Source of the DNA: a bacterium | Lineage (GTDB): Bacteria; UBP4; UBA4092; JAOAEQ01 | DNA: 34,536 nt | Assembly (NCBI GenBank): GCA_026416715.1 | Contig: JAOAEQ010000026.1 | Span: 1 to 34,536 of the forward strand | Direction: 5' to 3' | In this document: positions 33,667-34,536 of the stretch, piece after piece | Position numbering within the stretch: the stretch's first letter is position 1 | Layout of the letters: every line of letters begins with the position of its first letter | The notes under the pieces: model-generated | The model's input: only the letters and a program-made list of their open reading frames with translations | What the model was told of the DNA's origin: nothing | The model's database searches: none | Position numbers and translations under genes: made by a program

Positions 33667-34536
33667 ATGGTTAATAAAATTATTGGTAAAAACTACTGGA
33701 AGGTTGATGGGGTTGCGTTGGTTACCGGCGAAGCGCAATATGTTGATGATATATCGTTACGGGATATGCTCTATATCAAAATCTTGACCAGCCCGTATGC
33801 GCATGCACGAATCACCTCAATTGACACCCGCGCCGCTGAGAGACTTGCCGGCGTGCATGCGGTACTCTGCTACAAAAATGTACCGCGCATTATCCATACG
33901 ACTGCTGGGCAGGGTTATCCCGAACCGTCACCGTATGATGCGGTAATGTTCGATTCGAAAGTTCGGTTCGTTGGCGATCGGGTAGCTGCAGTTGCTGCAG
34001 ATACACTAGCGATAGCGAAACAAGCGGTTAAATTGATTAAAGTTACCTATAAAATTCTGCCAGCAATATTCGATCCGCGCGATGCGCTCAAACCTAATGC
34101 ACCGATTATCCACGATGAACCGGATTTAAGCGGAGTATATGACCCGAAACGGAATATCGCTGCACATACCGCCGTCGAAATCGGTAGTGTCGCGCAAGGA
34201 TATCAAGAAGCGGATGCGGTTTGCGAAACGGAAGTCGCGATTCCGTATTATCAGCATGCGATGCTTGAACCGCATATCTGTATAACCTATTTAGATGAAC
34301 AGCATCGGCTCGTCATCCGAACCAGTACTCAGGTTCCGTTCCATTGTCGGCGGATAATCGCGCAGGTGCTCGAAATCCCGATTAGCCGAATCCGGGTAAT
34401 TAAACCCCGTATTGGCGGCGGTTTCGGCGGAAAACAGGAAATACTGCTTGAAGATATCTGCGCATTAGTTACGTTGCGAACCGGTCGTCCTGCACGATTA
34501 GAATATACTCGCGCGGAAGAGTTTATCCTGTCTCTT
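33667..34536 (+). CDS. Molybdenum hydroxylase large (molybdopterin) subunit, partial
   Basis: The gene opens at ATG 33667 and runs without a stop to the window edge (290 codons seen; the family is about 750-800 residues). The start MVNKIIGKNYWKVDGVALVTG and the segment SPYAHARI match the N-terminal aldehyde oxidase/xanthine dehydrogenase a/b hammerhead domain. The GGGFGGKQ motif (about 249-256) belongs to the molybdopterin-binding part. Catalysis is hydroxylation of a carbonyl or aromatic substrate using water; the residues that would define the substrate (xanthine, CO, nicotinate or other) lie outside the window. It follows the [2Fe-2S] gene by 55 bases. Confidence 0.92.
   Translation, partial: MVNKIIGKNYWKVDGVALVTGEAQYVDDISLRDMLYIKILTSPYAHARITSIDTRAAERLAGVHAVLCYKNVPRIIHTTAGQGYPEPSPYDAVMFDSKVRFVGDRVAAVAADTLAIAKQAVKLIKVTYKILPAIFDPRDALKPNAPIIHDEPDLSGVYDPKRNIAAHTAVEIGSVAQGYQEADAVCETEVAIPYYQHAMLEPHICITYLDEQHRLVIRTSTQVPFHCRRIIAQVLEIPISRIRVIKPRIGGGFGGKQEILLEDICALVTLRTGRPARLEYTRAEEFILSL

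Overview
The window looks like a chromosomal segment of an uncultivated, probably diderm (Gram-negative type) bacterium of moderate GC content. The evidence is a secretin-like protein, a lipobox lipoprotein, several signal peptides, AGGAGG-type ribosome binding sites and a CarD-like regulator. I cannot name the phylum from the sequence. No rRNA, tRNA, CRISPR array, integrase or transposase gene was seen.

Layout. 1-484 is a dense array of short palindromes in which a unit of about 223 bp is tandemly duplicated. 516-2009 (-) is a beta-lactamase-fold serine hydrolase. 2010-2681 is rich in palindromes and holds one doubtful small ORF. 2682-4478 (-) is a CPA2-type cation/proton antiporter with a nucleotide-binding RCK domain. 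4636-5395 (-) is the remains of an MttB-family methyltransferase, with two one-base frameshifts and a large internal deletion. 5471-5746 is a second palindrome array. carB (5899-9099, +) follows, behind a terminator-like leader hairpin.

9387-14671 (-) is a five-gene run: DUF917 protein, AroM-family protein, secreted esterase, LCAT-like lipoprotein and secreted HExxH metalloprotease. 15165-16772 (-) is a secreted phosphodiesterase of the alkaline-phosphatase superfamily flanked by two EF-hand pairs. 17019-17558 (+) is an HD-domain hydrolase. 17627-20998 (-) is a tight phosphorelay operon: a membrane hybrid kinase with two receivers, a lone receiver, and a receiver-kinase fusion. None of the three has a DNA-binding output domain. 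Then come a small three-helix membrane protein (+), a subtilase (-), a class I DAHP synthase (+) and a NamZ-type peptidoglycan muramidase (-).

26279-29126 (-) runs ECF sigma factor, zinc-finger anti-sigma factor, STN/secretin-like exported protein, and is closed by a strong intrinsic terminator. 29337-31965 (+) holds a GAF histidine kinase, a receiver protein and a CarD-like regulator. From 32281 to the window end a molybdenum hydroxylase operon begins (FAD, [2Fe-2S] and molybdopterin subunits), with the last gene cut by the window edge.

How it fits together. Much of the coding capacity is signal transduction (three kinases, four receiver-bearing proteins, an ECF sigma/anti-sigma pair, CarD) and exported hydrolases acting on proteins, esters, lipids and peptidoglycan. 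The most unusual non-coding feature is a family of bipartite hairpin elements at four intergenic loci, with compensatory base changes in their stems. The best candidates for something undescribed are that repeat family, the twin palindromes at 24297-24380, the palindrome cluster inside an open frame at 2456-2567, and the sigma/anti-sigma/secretin-like cassette. None of these can be proved novel without database searches.
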